From positions 186,001 through 250,000 of the forward strand of contig BBYL01000014.1 of the NCBI GenBank assembly GCA_001570385.1: 64,000 nt of DNA. The letters are read 5' to 3'. The translations under genes and the position numbers were made by a program. The stretch's first letter is position 1, and each line of letters begins with the position of its first letter. Of this stretch, positions 24,572 through 33,138 are shown in pieces. The notes beneath the pieces were generated by a model. It saw nothing but the letters and a program-made list of their open reading frames with translations. It made no database searches and was not told where the DNA came from. Source of the DNA: Microtetraspora glauca. Its GTDB lineage: Bacteria; Actinomycetota; Actinomycetes; Streptosporangiales; Streptosporangiaceae.

Positions 24572-24591
24572 GAAGCCCACGGAGGTCCCGT

Positions 24592-25929
24592 ATGGTCCAC
24601 GCGGAAGGCGATGAGCGCGCGGAGTTCGACCTGGTCGTGCGCTCCCGCCGGGTGGTGACCCCGGAGGGCGAGGGGCCGCTCGCGGTGGCCGTGCGGGCCG
24701 GGAGGATCGCGGCGCTGCGCCCGCACGACGCGCCCCCGCCCGCGCGGGAGACCGTGGATCTCGGCGAGGTGGCGCTGCTGCCCGGTCTCGTCGACACCCA
24801 CGTGCACGTCAACGAGCCGGGCCGTACGCACTGGGAGGGGTTCGCCTCGGCCACCAGGGCGGCGGCGGCCGGAGGTGTCACCACGATCGTCGACATGCCG
24901 CTCAACGCGCTGCCGCCCACGGTCAGTGTGGCCGCGCTGGAGGTCAAGCGGAAGGCCGCCGAGGGGCAGTGCCACGTCGACGTCGGTTTCTGGGGCGGCG
25001 CGATCCCCGGCAACTCGGGCGAGCTGGAGCCGCTGCACCGGGCGGGGGTGTTCGGCGTCAAGTGCTTCCTCTCGCCGTCCGGCGTGGACGAGTTCCCCGC
25101 TCTGGACCGCGCCGGGCTGCGGGAGGCACTCCGGGTGTTGGCGGAGTTCGACGGGCTGATGATCGTCCACGCGGAGGACCCGGCGGTGCTCACCGACCCG
25201 CTCGGCCCGACATATCCGGATTTCTTGGCATCCCGAACGGAGGAGGCCGAGCGCAGAGCCGTCGAGCAGGTCATCGAACTGGCCGCCGAGACCGGAGCTC
25301 GCGCCCACATTGTGCACGTCTCCTCCGCATCCTGCCTGGAACCGCTGCGGGCCGCCCGGCGCGACGGTGTGCGGATCAGCGCGGAGACCTGCCCGCACTA
25401 CCTCACCCTGACCGCCGAGGAGGTCAGCGGGCCCGCGTACAAGTGCTGCCCCCCGATCAGGGAGGCCGCCAACCGCGACGCCCTCTGGGAGGGGCTCGCC
25501 GACGGCGTGCTGATGGGTGTCGTCTCCGACCACTCGCCGTCCACGCCCGACCTCAAGGTGCCCGACTTCGCCGCGGCCTGGGGCGGGATCTCCTCGCTGC
25601 AGCTCGGCCTCTCCGCCGTGTGGACGTCCGCGAGCGCGCGGGGCCACGGCCTGAGCGCCGTGACGCGGTGGATGGCGGAGGGGCCGGCGGCGCTGGTCGG
25701 CCTGCCGTACAAGGGGGCGATCCGGCCGGGTGCGGACGCGGACCTGGTCGCCTTCGATCCGGAGGCGGGGTTCACCGTGGACGCCGCCGCGCTGCACCAC
25801 AGGAACCCGGTGTCGCCCTATCACGGCAGGGCGCTGACCGGCGTCGTCGTCCGTACGTGGCTGCGCGGCCGACCGGCCGACCTCGTCACCCCGCACGGCA
25901 GGTTCCTCACCAGGGAGGGGATCGGATGA
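24592..25929 (+). CDS. allB: Allantoinase
   Basis: 445-residue cyclic amidohydrolase that opens allantoin to allantoate. Binuclear metal ligands are in LVDTHVHVNEPGRTHWEG, the carboxylated Lys in GVKCFLSPSGVDEFP, and His in MIVHAEDP, HIVHVSSASC and VVSDHSPST. SAETCPHYLTL and YKCCPPIR are group-typical. The start is ATG 24592 with GGAGG at 24581-24585. The open frame extends far upstream only as a shadow of glycerate kinase. Its stop overlaps the allantoicase start (ATGA). Confidence 0.95.
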   Translation: MVHAEGDERAEFDLVVRSRRVVTPEGEGPLAVAVRAGRIAALRPHDAPPPARETVDLGEVALLPGLVDTHVHVNEPGRTHWEGFASATRAAAAGGVTTIVDMPLNALPPTVSVAALEVKRKAAEGQCHVDVGFWGGAIPGNSGELEPLHRAGVFGVKCFLSPSGVDEFPALDRAGLREALRVLAEFDGLMIVHAEDPAVLTDPLGPTYPDFLASRTEEAERRAVEQVIELAAETGARAHIVHVSSASCLEPLRAARRDGVRISAETCPHYLTLTAEEVSGPAYKCCPPIREAANRDALWEGLADGVLMGVVSDHSPSTPDLKVPDFAAAWGGISSLQLGLSAVWTSASARGHGLSAVTRWMAEGPAALVGLPYKGAIRPGADADLVAFDPEAGFTVDAAALHHRNPVSPYHGRALTGVVVRTWLRGRPADLVTPHGRFLTREGIG

Positions 25930-26900
25930 CGGATCTCGGCAGGCTTCCCGACCTCGCGCTCCGCTCGTACGGCGGGTCGGTGGTCGCGGCGAGCGACGAG
26001 TCGTTCGCGGAGAAGGAGGCCCTGATCAGGCCGGGGCCGGCCGAGTTCCGGCCGCACACGTTCGGCGCGAAGGGCCAGGTCTACGACGGGTGGGAGACCC
26101 GGAGGCGGCGCGAGCCCGGCCACGACTGGGCCGTGGTACGGCTCGGCATGCCCGGGGTGATCAGGTCGATCGTGATCGACACCGCGTGGTTCAAGGGCAA
26201 CTATCCGCCGTTCGCGTCGGTCGAGGCGTGCGCGGCCGACGCGGGCCGCTCCCCGGACGAGCTGACCGGGTGGGCGGAGATCGTGCCGCGCGCCCCGCTC
26301 AAGGGCGACACCGCCCACGAGTTCGAGGTGGCCGACCGGCGCCGGTTCACGCACGTGCGGCTGAACATCTTCCCCGACGGCGGCGTGGCCCGGCTGCGGG
26401 TGCACGGCGAGGTGGTGCCCGACCCCAGGTTCCTTTCCGGTCTCACCGTCGACCTCGCGGCGCTGGAGAACGGGGCGGTCGTCGTCGCCTGCTCGGATGA
26501 GTTCTACTCCTCGCCCAACAACGTCCTCGCCCCAGGTCAGGCCAGGAACCAGGCCGAGGGCTGGGAGACCGCCCGCAGGCGGGACGGCGGCAACGACTGG
26601 CTGATCGTCGCCCTGGCCGGCGCGGGCACCGTCGCCGTGGCCGAGCTGGACACCTCGAACCTGCTGTTCAACGCGCCGGGGTCGGCCGCTCTCACGGGCA
26701 TCGACGCGCGCGCGGCGGCGCTGGAGGACGAGGACGCCTGGTTCACCGTGTTGCCGAGGACCCGGCTCCAGCCCGACACGCGGCACCGGTTCCGCCTGGA
26801 CGGCGATCGTCCCCTGACCCACGTCAGGCTCGACATCTTCCCCGACGGCGGGCTGGCCCGGCTGCGACTGCTCGGCTCGTTGCTCGGCGACCCACTCTGA
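25926..26900 (+). CDS. alc: Allantoicase
   Basis: 324-residue allantoicase that hydrolyses allantoate to ureidoglycolate and urea. The two homologous halves are clear: FGAKGQVYDGWETRRRREPGHDW, FTHVRLNIFPDGGVARLRVHG in the first and QAEGWETARRRDGGNDW, LTHVRLDIFPDGGLARLRLLG in the second. It is coupled to allB by an ATGA overlap and is the last gene of the purine operon. The stop codon falls within the first unit of a 15-base tandem array. Confidence 0.95.
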   Translation: MTDLGRLPDLALRSYGGSVVAASDESFAEKEALIRPGPAEFRPHTFGAKGQVYDGWETRRRREPGHDWAVVRLGMPGVIRSIVIDTAWFKGNYPPFASVEACAADAGRSPDELTGWAEIVPRAPLKGDTAHEFEVADRRRFTHVRLNIFPDGGVARLRVHGEVVPDPRFLSGLTVDLAALENGAVVVACSDEFYSSPNNVLAPGQARNQAEGWETARRRDGGNDWLIVALAGAGTVAVAELDTSNLLFNAPGSAALTGIDARAAALEDEDAWFTVLPRTRLQPDTRHRFRLDGDRPLTHVRLDIFPDGGLARLRLLGSLLGDPL

Positions 26901-26999
26901 TCGGAACGGCTCTGATCAAACGGCTCTGCCCGAACGGCTCTGATCGGAACGGCTCTGATCGGAACGGCTCTGATCGGAACGGCTCTGATCGAAACGGTT
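26897..26999. repeat. 15-base tandem array starting at the alc stop codon
   Basis: TCTGATCGGAACGGC occurs exactly at 26897-26911, 26940-26954, 26955-26969 and 26970-26984. Two 14-base variants lie at 26912-26939 and one variant copy at 26985-26999. The first unit contains the TGA of allantoicase. It precedes the terminator at 27055. Confidence 0.9.
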
Positions 27000-27054
27000 G
27001 TGGCCGGAGCGGCGCCCGGTCGCAACGGTCCCCGAGTCGCCACGGTCATATTCC

Positions 27055-27084
27055 GGAGCGCCCGCCGGTCGCGGCGGGCGCTCC
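27055..27084. terminator. Bidirectional terminator between alc and pknB-like gene
   Basis: GGAGCGCCCGCC (27055-27066) and GGCGGGCGCTCC (27073-27084) form a perfect 12-base-pair stem with a six-base loop. It lies between convergent genes and immediately precedes the kinase stop at 27091. Confidence 0.75.
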
Positions 27085-27090
27085 GCGGTG

Positions 27091-29043
27091 TCAGTACCAG
27101 ATGGTGATCGTCGAGCCCATCGGCTGCTGGCCGAGGGGGTTCTCGCCCACGACGCGCTGGCCGCCCATCAGCTTGCGCGTCTTGACCTTGAACCCGGCGG
27201 CCTCCAACTCGCGCTTGGCCTCCTGCACGGCCTTGAGCCGTACGTCGGGGACGTTCACGAAGTCGGGGGTGGCCAGCGAGTCGTCGGTCTCCCACGGCCA
27301 GTGCCAGCCGGTGTCCGGTCCCTTCGAGACCGTCAGTCGTACGGGGGCTCCGGCGGTGACCTCGGCGCCCGCGGCCGGGTCCTGGGCGATCACGGTGCCG
27401 GGAGGAGTGCTGTCGCCGGTCTCGTCGACCTGGACGGTGAAGCCCTTCTCCTGAAGGAACTGGACCGCCTGGTCCTTCATCATCTGAGAGACGTCCGGCA
27501 TCAGCAGGCCCGCGCTGACCACCAGATTGATGGTCGCGCCCTTCCTGACCCTCTCACCGACCGACGGGTTGGTGCGGACCACGAGGTCGCGCGCGATGGT
27601 GTCGCTCGGCACCTTGCTCACCCGGCCGACCTCCAGGCCGGCCTCGGCGATCTTGACCTTGGCGTCTCCGGCGCTGAGCTTCTCGACGTTCGGCACCGGG
27701 ACGGTCTCCGGCCCCGCCGAGGCCACGAGCGTCAGCTCCGCCCCCTTCTCCACCTCGGCGCCCGGGGCGGGGGAGATCTCCAGGACACGGTCCTTCTGGA
27801 CCTCCTCGTCGAACCTGGGCTCGCCGATCTTGACCTTGAAACCGGCGTTCTCCGCCTGCTGCCTGGCCGCCGTGATGTTCTGGCCGAGCAGGTCGGGCAC
27901 CTGCGTGTAGCGCGCCTGGGAGAACCACCAGCCGGTGAAGGCGATGCCCGCGACCATCACCACCGCCAGACCGACGATGAACCAGTTCGGCCGCCACCGG
28001 CGTGACGTGGACCGCGCGGGCGGGACCGTCGTCAGCTCGGGTTTCGGCTGGATCATCGTGTGCCCGGCCACGTCGGACGTGTGGGCGCCCGTGGCGTACG
28101 CGGTCCCGGGCGTACTGGAGATCCCCGGGGTGCTGGAGGTGCCGGCCGTGCCGGACCCCGCCCCGAGCGGCGTGGAATGCTGCCCGGTGTGTCCGCGCGG
28201 CAACGTGCGATGCGCCTCCACGGCGGCGACCAGCATGGCGGTCGCGTCGGCGGGGCGCCGGGCCGGGTCCCTGTCGGTGGCCGCGGCCACCAGCGCGTCG
28301 ATCTGCGGCGGGACGCTGGAGACGATCGACGACGGGGCGGGGACGCTGTCGTGCACATGCCGGTAGGCGATGGACATCGGCGTCTCGCCCTCGTACGGCT
28401 GCCGCCCGGTGATCAGCTCGAACAGCATGACTCCGGCCGCGTAGACGTCGCTGCGGGCGTCCGCGACGCCGGAGGTCACCTGCTCGGGCGACATGTAACC
28501 GATCGTGCCGATCATCATGCCGGTCTTCGTCTGGTTGCTCGCCTCGACGGCCCGGGCCAGGCCGAAGTCCACGACCTTCACCCGGCCGTCGTCGGCGAGC
28601 AGCACGTTCTCCGGCTTGACGTCCCGGTGGACGAGCCCCGCCTGGTGGGCCGCGCCGAGGGCGGCGAGGACGGGGATCATGAGTTCCAGCGCCTCGCGTG
28701 CGGGCAGCGGGCCGCGCGAGCGCAGCACGTCGCGCAGTGTCTTGCCCGGCACGTACTCCATCGAGAGGTAGACGGTGGACCCGTCCGTGCCCTGGTCGAA
28801 GACCTGCACCACGTTGGGGTGCGACAGGCTCGCGACCGACTTCGCCTCGCCGATGAACCGCTTGACGAACTGCGGGTCCTCGGCGAGGGACCGGTGCATC
28901 ACCTTGAGCGCCACCGTGCGGTCGAGCCGGACGTCCAGAGCCAGATAGACGGAGGCCATTCCACCCCGGGCGATCCGGGACTCGACGCGATAACGTCCGT
29001 CGAGCAGCTGCCCCACCAACGGGTCGGTTAGCGTCGTGTCCAC
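27091..29043 (-). CDS. PASTA-domain Ser/Thr protein kinase (PknB type)
   Basis: 650-residue membrane kinase. Residues 15-275 are the kinase domain: Gly-loop IARGGMASVY, catalytic Lys47 (VALKVM), HRD at 139-141, DFG at 159-161 and IGTIGYMSPEQV. A Thr/Ser/Pro-Gly linker (285-345) with a repeated SSTPG motif precedes one transmembrane helix (about 354-373), then four extracellular PASTA repeats to the end. The PASTA part would sense muropeptides or lipid II and link cell-wall state to signalling. The GTG at 29043 is the likely start. It is close to an Rv2175c homologue, a known type of kinase substrate in mycobacteria. Confidence 0.93.
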   Translation of the reverse strand: MDTTLTDPLVGQLLDGRYRVESRIARGGMASVYLALDVRLDRTVALKVMHRSLAEDPQFVKRFIGEAKSVASLSHPNVVQVFDQGTDGSTVYLSMEYVPGKTLRDVLRSRGPLPAREALELMIPVLAALGAAHQAGLVHRDVKPENVLLADDGRVKVVDFGLARAVEASNQTKTGMMIGTIGYMSPEQVTSGVADARSDVYAAGVMLFELITGRQPYEGETPMSIAYRHVHDSVPAPSSIVSSVPPQIDALVAAATDRDPARRPADATAMLVAAVEAHRTLPRGHTGQHSTPLGAGSGTAGTSSTPGISSTPGTAYATGAHTSDVAGHTMIQPKPELTTVPPARSTSRRWRPNWFIVGLAVVMVAGIAFTGWWFSQARYTQVPDLLGQNITAARQQAENAGFKVKIGEPRFDEEVQKDRVLEISPAPGAEVEKGAELTLVASAGPETVPVPNVEKLSAGDAKVKIAEAGLEVGRVSKVPSDTIARDLVVRTNPSVGERVRKGATINLVVSAGLLMPDVSQMMKDQAVQFLQEKGFTVQVDETGDSTPPGTVIAQDPAAGAEVTAGAPVRLTVSKGPDTGWHWPWETDDSLATPDFVNVPDVRLKAVQEAKRELEAAGFKVKTRKLMGGQRVVGENPLGQQPMGSTITIWY

Positions 29044-29113
29044 CCGCCCGAGTTTACGGCTCCTTTGCCACGGGTAGGGCTTTCCGGCCCCAAAACGAGA
29101 CCGTTTCTGAACG

Positions 29114-29896
29114 TTATGCGAACCTCGGCAAGGACGGCGAGGACGCCTCCGCGTAGCGGCGCCGGGGGATGCGGCCCGCCAGGCGCGCCATCCGTCCCGC
29201 TTCGACCGCCGAGCGCATGGCGGCGGCCATCAGTTCCGGTCGCTGCGCGCGGGTCACCGCGGTCGCCAGCAGCACGGCGTCGCAGCCCAGCTCCATGGCC
29301 AGCGCGGCGTCGCTCGCGGTGCCGACGCCCGCGTCGAGGATCACCGGCACCGAGGCCGCCTCGGCGATCAGCTCGATGCTGTGCGGGTTGCGGACGCCCA
29401 GACCGGATCCGATCGGCGCGCCCAGCGGCATCACCGCCGCGCAGCCGGCCTGCTCCAGCCTGCGGGCCAGCGCCGGGTCGTCCCCGATGTACGGGAGCAC
29501 CGTGAACCCGTCCGCGACCAGTCGCTCGGCGGCGTCGAACGTCTCGATCGGGTCGGGCAGCAGGGTCCGCTCGTCCGCGATGACCTCCAGCTTGACCCAG
29601 TTCGTCTCCAGGGCCTCCCTCGCCAGGCGAGCGGTCAGCACGGCCTCTCCTGCGGTGAAGCAGCCGGCCGTGTTGGGCAGCACCCGGATGTTGCGCCGGC
29701 GCAGCACGTCGAGCACCGACCCCTGGACCGCGGGATCGAGCCTGCGCATCGCCACCGTGGTCAGCTCGGTGCCGGACGCCTCCAGGGCCCGGTCGAGCAC
29801 GTCCAGCGAGGGCGCGCCCCCGGTCCCCATGATCAGTCGCGAGGTGAACTTCTCCCCGCCCAGGACCAGCACGTCGTCCGCGTCGTTCACGGTCAT
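29114..29896 (-). CDS. thiG: Thiazole synthase
   Basis: 260-residue ThiG, which condenses DXP, dehydroglycine and ThiS thiocarboxylate to the thiamine thiazole. Schiff-base Lys is likely Lys102 in NWVKLEVI. Other blocks are LIMGTGGAPSLDVL, LPNTAGCFTAGEAVLTARLARE, VLPYIGDDPVLAR-like, AAVMPLGAPIGSGLGVRNP and VILDAGVGTASDAALAMELG. The ATG at 29896 overlaps the thiS stop (ATGA). Glycine oxidase ThiO upstream supplies the imine, as in the aerobic pathway. Confidence 0.95.
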   Translation of the reverse strand: MTVNDADDVLVLGGEKFTSRLIMGTGGAPSLDVLDRALEASGTELTTVAMRRLDPAVQGSVLDVLRRRNIRVLPNTAGCFTAGEAVLTARLAREALETNWVKLEVIADERTLLPDPIETFDAAERLVADGFTVLPYIGDDPALARRLEQAGCAAVMPLGAPIGSGLGVRNPHSIELIAEAASVPVILDAGVGTASDAALAMELGCDAVLLATAVTRAQRPELMAAAMRSAVEAGRMARLAGRIPRRRYAEASSPSLPRFA

Positions 29897-30093
29897 CCTC
29901 CCTGCACCGCCGTCAGCACCTCGACCCGGTCGTTCTCGGCCAGCGCCGTCGACTCCCACGAGCCCCTGCTCACCACCACGTCGTTGACCGCCACGGCGAC
30001 GCCGCTGGTCAGCGCCGTCAGCGTGCGTACGGCCTCCGCCACGGTCATGCCGTCGGGCAGCTCACCGGCGTTTCCATTGATCGTCACCTTCAT
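29893..30093 (-). CDS. thiS: Sulfur carrier protein ThiS
   Basis: 66-residue ubiquitin-like sulfur carrier ending in the required Gly-Gly (VQGG). The beta-grasp pattern MKVTINGNAGELPDG, VAVAVNDVVVSRGSWESTAL and ENDRVEVLTAVQGG is complete. The ATG at 30093 overlaps thiO by four bases and its stop overlaps thiG, so thiO, thiS and thiG are translationally coupled. Confidence 0.95.
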   Translation of the reverse strand: MKVTINGNAGELPDGMTVAEAVRTLTALTSGVAVAVNDVVVSRGSWESTALAENDRVEVLTAVQGG

Positions 30094-31199
30094 CGGACGC
30101 CCCTCCCCGGGTCGCAGGACCGGACGGCCTCCGGAACGTCGCCGCCGGTCAGGAACGCCGTGACCGCCTCCGCGGTGACCGGCGCGAGCAGCACACCGCC
30201 GCGGTGGTGCCCGGTGGCCGCGATCACGCCCGGCGCGACCGCCGGACCGATCAGCGGCAGGTTGTCCGGCGTCCCCGGCCGGAAGCCGACGGTCGTCTCC
30301 GCCAGCTCCAGCTCCGTGATGCCGGGGACGAGTTCGCGTGCGTCGCGCAGCAGCTCGTACACGCCGCCCGCGGTCACCCGGCCGTCGAACCCCAGCTCCT
30401 CCACCGTGGCGCCGAGCGTGATCTCGCCGTCGCCTCTCGGAACCAGGTACGCGGGCGAGCCGTGCACCATCCCGCGTACGCACCGGCTCAGGAACCCCTT
30501 CGGGCCGCGCAGCCGCAGGATCTGCCCCTTGACCGGCCGTACCGGCAGGCCGGGAGCCAGCGACGCCGACCAGGAACCGGCCGCGACCACCACCCGCGAC
30601 CCGGCCAGCACCTCGCCGGACGCGAGCCGTACGCCCCGGACCTCGTCCGCCGCCTCGGCCAGCTCGGCCACCCGGTCCGGGACCAGCGTGCCGCCCGCCC
30701 GCTCGAACGCCGTCAGCAGCGCCCGCACCACCAGGCGCGGGTTCACCCAGGCGTCGTCGGCCGCCAGCAGCCCGCCGCGTACCGACGGAGACAACATCGG
30801 TTCGTACCGGCGGCACTCGCGCCCGGTCAGCCGCTCCACCCGCAGGCCGAGCGTGTTCTCGAACGCCGCGAGATCCTCCAGGTAGGCCATGTCGTCCGGG
30901 CCGTACGCGACATCGAGCGTGCCGTCGGCGCGGTAGTCGACATCGACGCCGCTCTCCTCCTGAAGGGCGTCCCGGAACGACGGCCACCTCTCCAACGACG
31001 CCAGTCCGAGGCGCAGCAGCGGCTCCTCGGTGTACGTCACCTCGCTGACCGGGGCCAGCATGCCCGCCGCGGCGTGCGACGCGCCCGCGCCGGGATCGGG
31101 ATCCACCACCGCCACGGAAAGGCCGAGCCGTGCGGTACGCCATGCGGCCGACAGGCCCACCACGCCACCACCCACGACGACCACGTCGTAGCCACGCAA
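30090..31199 (-). CDS. thiO: Glycine oxidase ThiO
   Basis: 369-residue FAD-dependent oxidase that makes the glycine imine used by ThiG. The N-terminal Rossmann motif is VVVVGGGVVGLSAAW; later GASHAAAGMLAPVSE, VRPVKGQILRLRGP and VIAATGHHRGGVLLAPVTAE are typical. An ATG at 31223 belongs to the TPP riboswitch core (GGGTAATGCC), so I place the start at TTG 31199, eight bases after GGGAG. First gene of thiOSG, under TPP riboswitch control. Confidence 0.93.
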   Translation of the reverse strand: MRGYDVVVVGGGVVGLSAAWRTARLGLSVAVVDPDPGAGASHAAAGMLAPVSEVTYTEEPLLRLGLASLERWPSFRDALQEESGVDVDYRADGTLDVAYGPDDMAYLEDLAAFENTLGLRVERLTGRECRRYEPMLSPSVRGGLLAADDAWVNPRLVVRALLTAFERAGGTLVPDRVAELAEAADEVRGVRLASGEVLAGSRVVVAAGSWSASLAPGLPVRPVKGQILRLRGPKGFLSRCVRGMVHGSPAYLVPRGDGEITLGATVEELGFDGRVTAGGVYELLRDARELVPGITELELAETTVGFRPGTPDNLPLIGPAVAPGVIAATGHHRGGVLLAPVTAEAVTAFLTGGDVPEAVRSCDPGRGVR

Positions 31200-31206
31200 T
31201 CTGTGC

Positions 31207-31304
31207 GCTCCCTTCGCCGGCATTACCCGGATCAGGTGTTCTGGCGGTCGAGAGCCTGGAGTGCTCTCCTCTCAGCCCGGCTCACCGGGCTCCCGCGCGT
31301 CTTA
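31207..31304 (-). promoter_or_regulatory. TPP (thi-box) riboswitch
   Basis: On the minus strand the conserved TPP aptamer is plain: GCGGGAGCCC, the GGGCTGAGAGGA internal loop, then ACACCTGATCCGGGTAATGCC and GGCGAAGGGAGCGC. The final GGGAG doubles as the SD of thiO, so TPP binding would hide it and block translation, the usual mechanism in actinobacteria. Confidence 0.95.
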
Positions 31305-31308
31305 CGCC

Positions 31309-31324
31309 TCAAGACTAGTCTTGA
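31309..31324. repeat. Perfect 16-base palindrome upstream of riboswitch
   Basis: TCAAGACTAGTCTTGA is an exact palindrome placed about five bases upstream of the aptamer, in the probable thiOSG promoter and between divergent transcripts. It may be a regulator site or part of the core promoter. Confidence 0.6.
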
Positions 31325-31434
31325 TCGGGAGTGTCACGCACAACATGGTCGTCGCGCATTGTGCGGGCTACTTGCTCAACTCGTTACCAAATCTCCATTG
31401 GCGGGTGCCCCGGTCGCCGATCTAGTGTCGGGGC

Positions 31435-32610
31435 GTGGATCACGTCGTGGTGGTAGGTGCCGGCCTGGCCGGGATACGGAGCATCGAGGCACTGCGAGCC
31501 CACGGGTTCGCCGGCCGGATCACGCTGATCGGCGAGGAACCTCATCGCCCCTATGACAGGCCGCCCCTCTCCAAGGCGGTGCTGCTCGGAGAGACCGACT
31601 CCACTGTGGTCGACTCCGACCTGGACGCCCTGAACGTGCGGCTGCTCCTCGGGACCGCCGCCAAGGGGCTCGGGACCGGCGTACTGGAAACCACAGAAGG
31701 AGAACTCGCCTACGACGGGCTCGTCATCGCCACAGGGGCGACCCCCATCCGGCTGCGCGGTGAGGGCAGGCAGCACGTCCTGCGCACCATCGACGACGCC
31801 ATCGAGCTGCGCGCCCGGCTCGTGTCCGGCGCCCGCGTCGCCGTCATCGGCGCCGGCTGGATCGGCGCGGAGGTCGCCACCGCCGCGGCCAGGGCGGGAT
31901 GCGCCGTCACGGTCGTCGAGGCGGGGGAGACGCCCCTCGCCGCGGCCCTCGGTACCACCGTCGGCGCCTACACCACCGGCTGGTACGGCGAAGCCGGCAT
32001 CGAGCTCCGGCTCGGCGCCATGGTCGGCTCCGTCGACCCCGACGGCCTGACGCTCATGTCCGGCGCGCGCATCCCCGCCGACGTCGTCGTCACCGGCGTC
32101 GGCGTCCGCCCCGCCGTCGAATGGCTGAAGGGCTCCGCCGTCGAACTCGACGACGGCGTCCTCGTGGACGAGCACCTGCGCACGTCGGTCCCCGGCGTCG
32201 TCGCCGTGGGCGACTGCGCGAACTGGTGGTCCCGCAGGTTCGGCAGGCGCCTGCGGGTCGAGCACTGGGACAACGCGCTCGGCGCGCCGGACACCGCCGC
32301 CGCCTCGCTGCTCGGAGAGGACGCGGTGTACGACCCCGTCCCGTACTTCTGGTCCGAGCAGTTCGGCCGGATGGTGCAGTTCGCCGGATACCGCGAGGGC
32401 GCCCGCCTCGTCCTGAGGGGGAGGCCGCGCGAGGACCGGAAATGGGCTGCCTGCTGGCTCACCGAGGACGACCGGCTGGCCGCCGTGCTGACCGTCGACC
32501 GCCCCAGGGACCTCGTCCAGGGGCGGCGCCTGATCGAGGCGGGGAAGCGGGTGAACGCCACCAGGATCGTCGATCCCGCCGCCACCCTGCGTGACTGCGT
32601 CTTGGCATGA
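31435..32610 (+). CDS. FAD/NAD-dependent ferredoxin reductase-like oxidoreductase
   Basis: 391-residue pyridine-nucleotide-disulfide-type reductase of the ferredoxin/rubredoxin reductase group. FAD-binding VVVVGAGLAGIRSIEALRA, the RPYDRPPLSK block, NAD-binding VAVIGAGWIGAEVATAAARAG and the second FAD motif VPGVVAVGDCANWW are present, and a C-terminal reductase domain follows (FWSEQFGRMVQFAGY). The GTG at 31435 lies about seven bases after TAGTGT, which fits a leaderless transcript. No ferredoxin or P450 is adjacent, so the electron acceptor is unknown. It is divergent from thiOSG. Confidence 0.88.
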   Translation: MDHVVVVGAGLAGIRSIEALRAHGFAGRITLIGEEPHRPYDRPPLSKAVLLGETDSTVVDSDLDALNVRLLLGTAAKGLGTGVLETTEGELAYDGLVIATGATPIRLRGEGRQHVLRTIDDAIELRARLVSGARVAVIGAGWIGAEVATAAARAGCAVTVVEAGETPLAAALGTTVGAYTTGWYGEAGIELRLGAMVGSVDPDGLTLMSGARIPADVVVTGVGVRPAVEWLKGSAVELDDGVLVDEHLRTSVPGVVAVGDCANWWSRRFGRRLRVEHWDNALGAPDTAAASLLGEDAVYDPVPYFWSEQFGRMVQFAGYREGARLVLRGRPREDRKWAACWLTEDDRLAAVLTVDRPRDLVQGRRLIEAGKRVNATRIVDPAATLRDCVLA

Positions 32611-32615
32611 GAACC

Positions 32616-32664
32616 GGCGGGGATCCGGCGGAGCGATCGGTGTGAGCGCCGCCGGATCCCCGCC
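32616..32664 (+). terminator. Terminator after FAD reductase
   Basis: GGCGGGGATCCGGCGG (32616-32631) and CCGCCGGATCCCCGCC (32649-32664) pair perfectly over 16 bases with a 17-base loop, six bases after the stop, followed by AAGCTTTA. Confidence 0.85.
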
Positions 32665-32729
32665 AAGCTTTACCGGCCGCGCCGCAATCGAGGTGTTTTG
32701 CGGCAGGCACCTGTGGTAATCGTGGATTT

Positions 32730-33107
32730 GTGACGCTTACTGTTGCGCAGATCGACAGAGAAACCGACCAGCTCGTAGGGGAGTGGCTCCCCATCTCTGA
32801 GGTCGCGAAGAGGCTCGGACTTTCCATCGGCAGGGCCAAGCAGCTCCTGAAGGACAAGAAGCTCGTCGGCGCCCGCAGGGACGGCGGCGGGGGGCCGCAG
32901 GTCCCGGCGAGGTTCCTCGGGCCGGACGACGTGCTCAAGGGATTGCCCGGCACGCTCACCGTGCTCGCCGACGCCGGATTCGACGAGGTCGAGTCGATCC
33001 GCTGGCTCTTCACGCCCGACGAGTCGCTGCCCGGGGCGCCGATCGACGCGATCAGCGCCGGACGGCACACCGAGGTCAAGCGCAGGGCGCAGGCCCTCGG
33101 GTTCTGA
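32730..33107 (+). CDS. Rv2175c-family DNA-binding protein
   Basis: 125-residue protein of the Rv2175c family. The winged helix-turn-helix is in WLPISEVAKRLGLSIGRAKQLLKDKKL, followed by RRDGGGGPQVPARFL and the C-terminal AGFDEVESIRWLFTPDESLPG and RRAQALGF. In Mycobacterium tuberculosis the homologue is phosphorylated by PknL and lies near a polyprenyl synthase gene; both a PASTA kinase and a polyprenyl synthase are in this neighbourhood too. GTG start. The transcript may begin at or near the start codon. Confidence 0.9.
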   Translation: MTLTVAQIDRETDQLVGEWLPISEVAKRLGLSIGRAKQLLKDKKLVGARRDGGGGPQVPARFLGPDDVLKGLPGTLTVLADAGFDEVESIRWLFTPDESLPGAPIDAISAGRHTEVKRRAQALGF

Positions 33108-33138
33108 TCGACCCTCGGGGGCATGGCATCGTAGTCAC

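Noticed and set aside
21494..24580. 1028-codon minus-strand frame across the purine operon
   Set aside because: Antisense shadow of the deaminase and glycerate kinase genes, with no ribosome site or domain.
18571..26900. Horizontally acquired island for purine catabolism
   Set aside because: Base and codon use match the neighbours, there are no tRNA, integrase or flanking repeats, and the gene set is common in actinomycetes.
30069..31223. ATG at 31223 as the start of thiO
   Set aside because: This ATG is part of the conserved GGGTAATGCC of the TPP aptamer; the SD lies after it.
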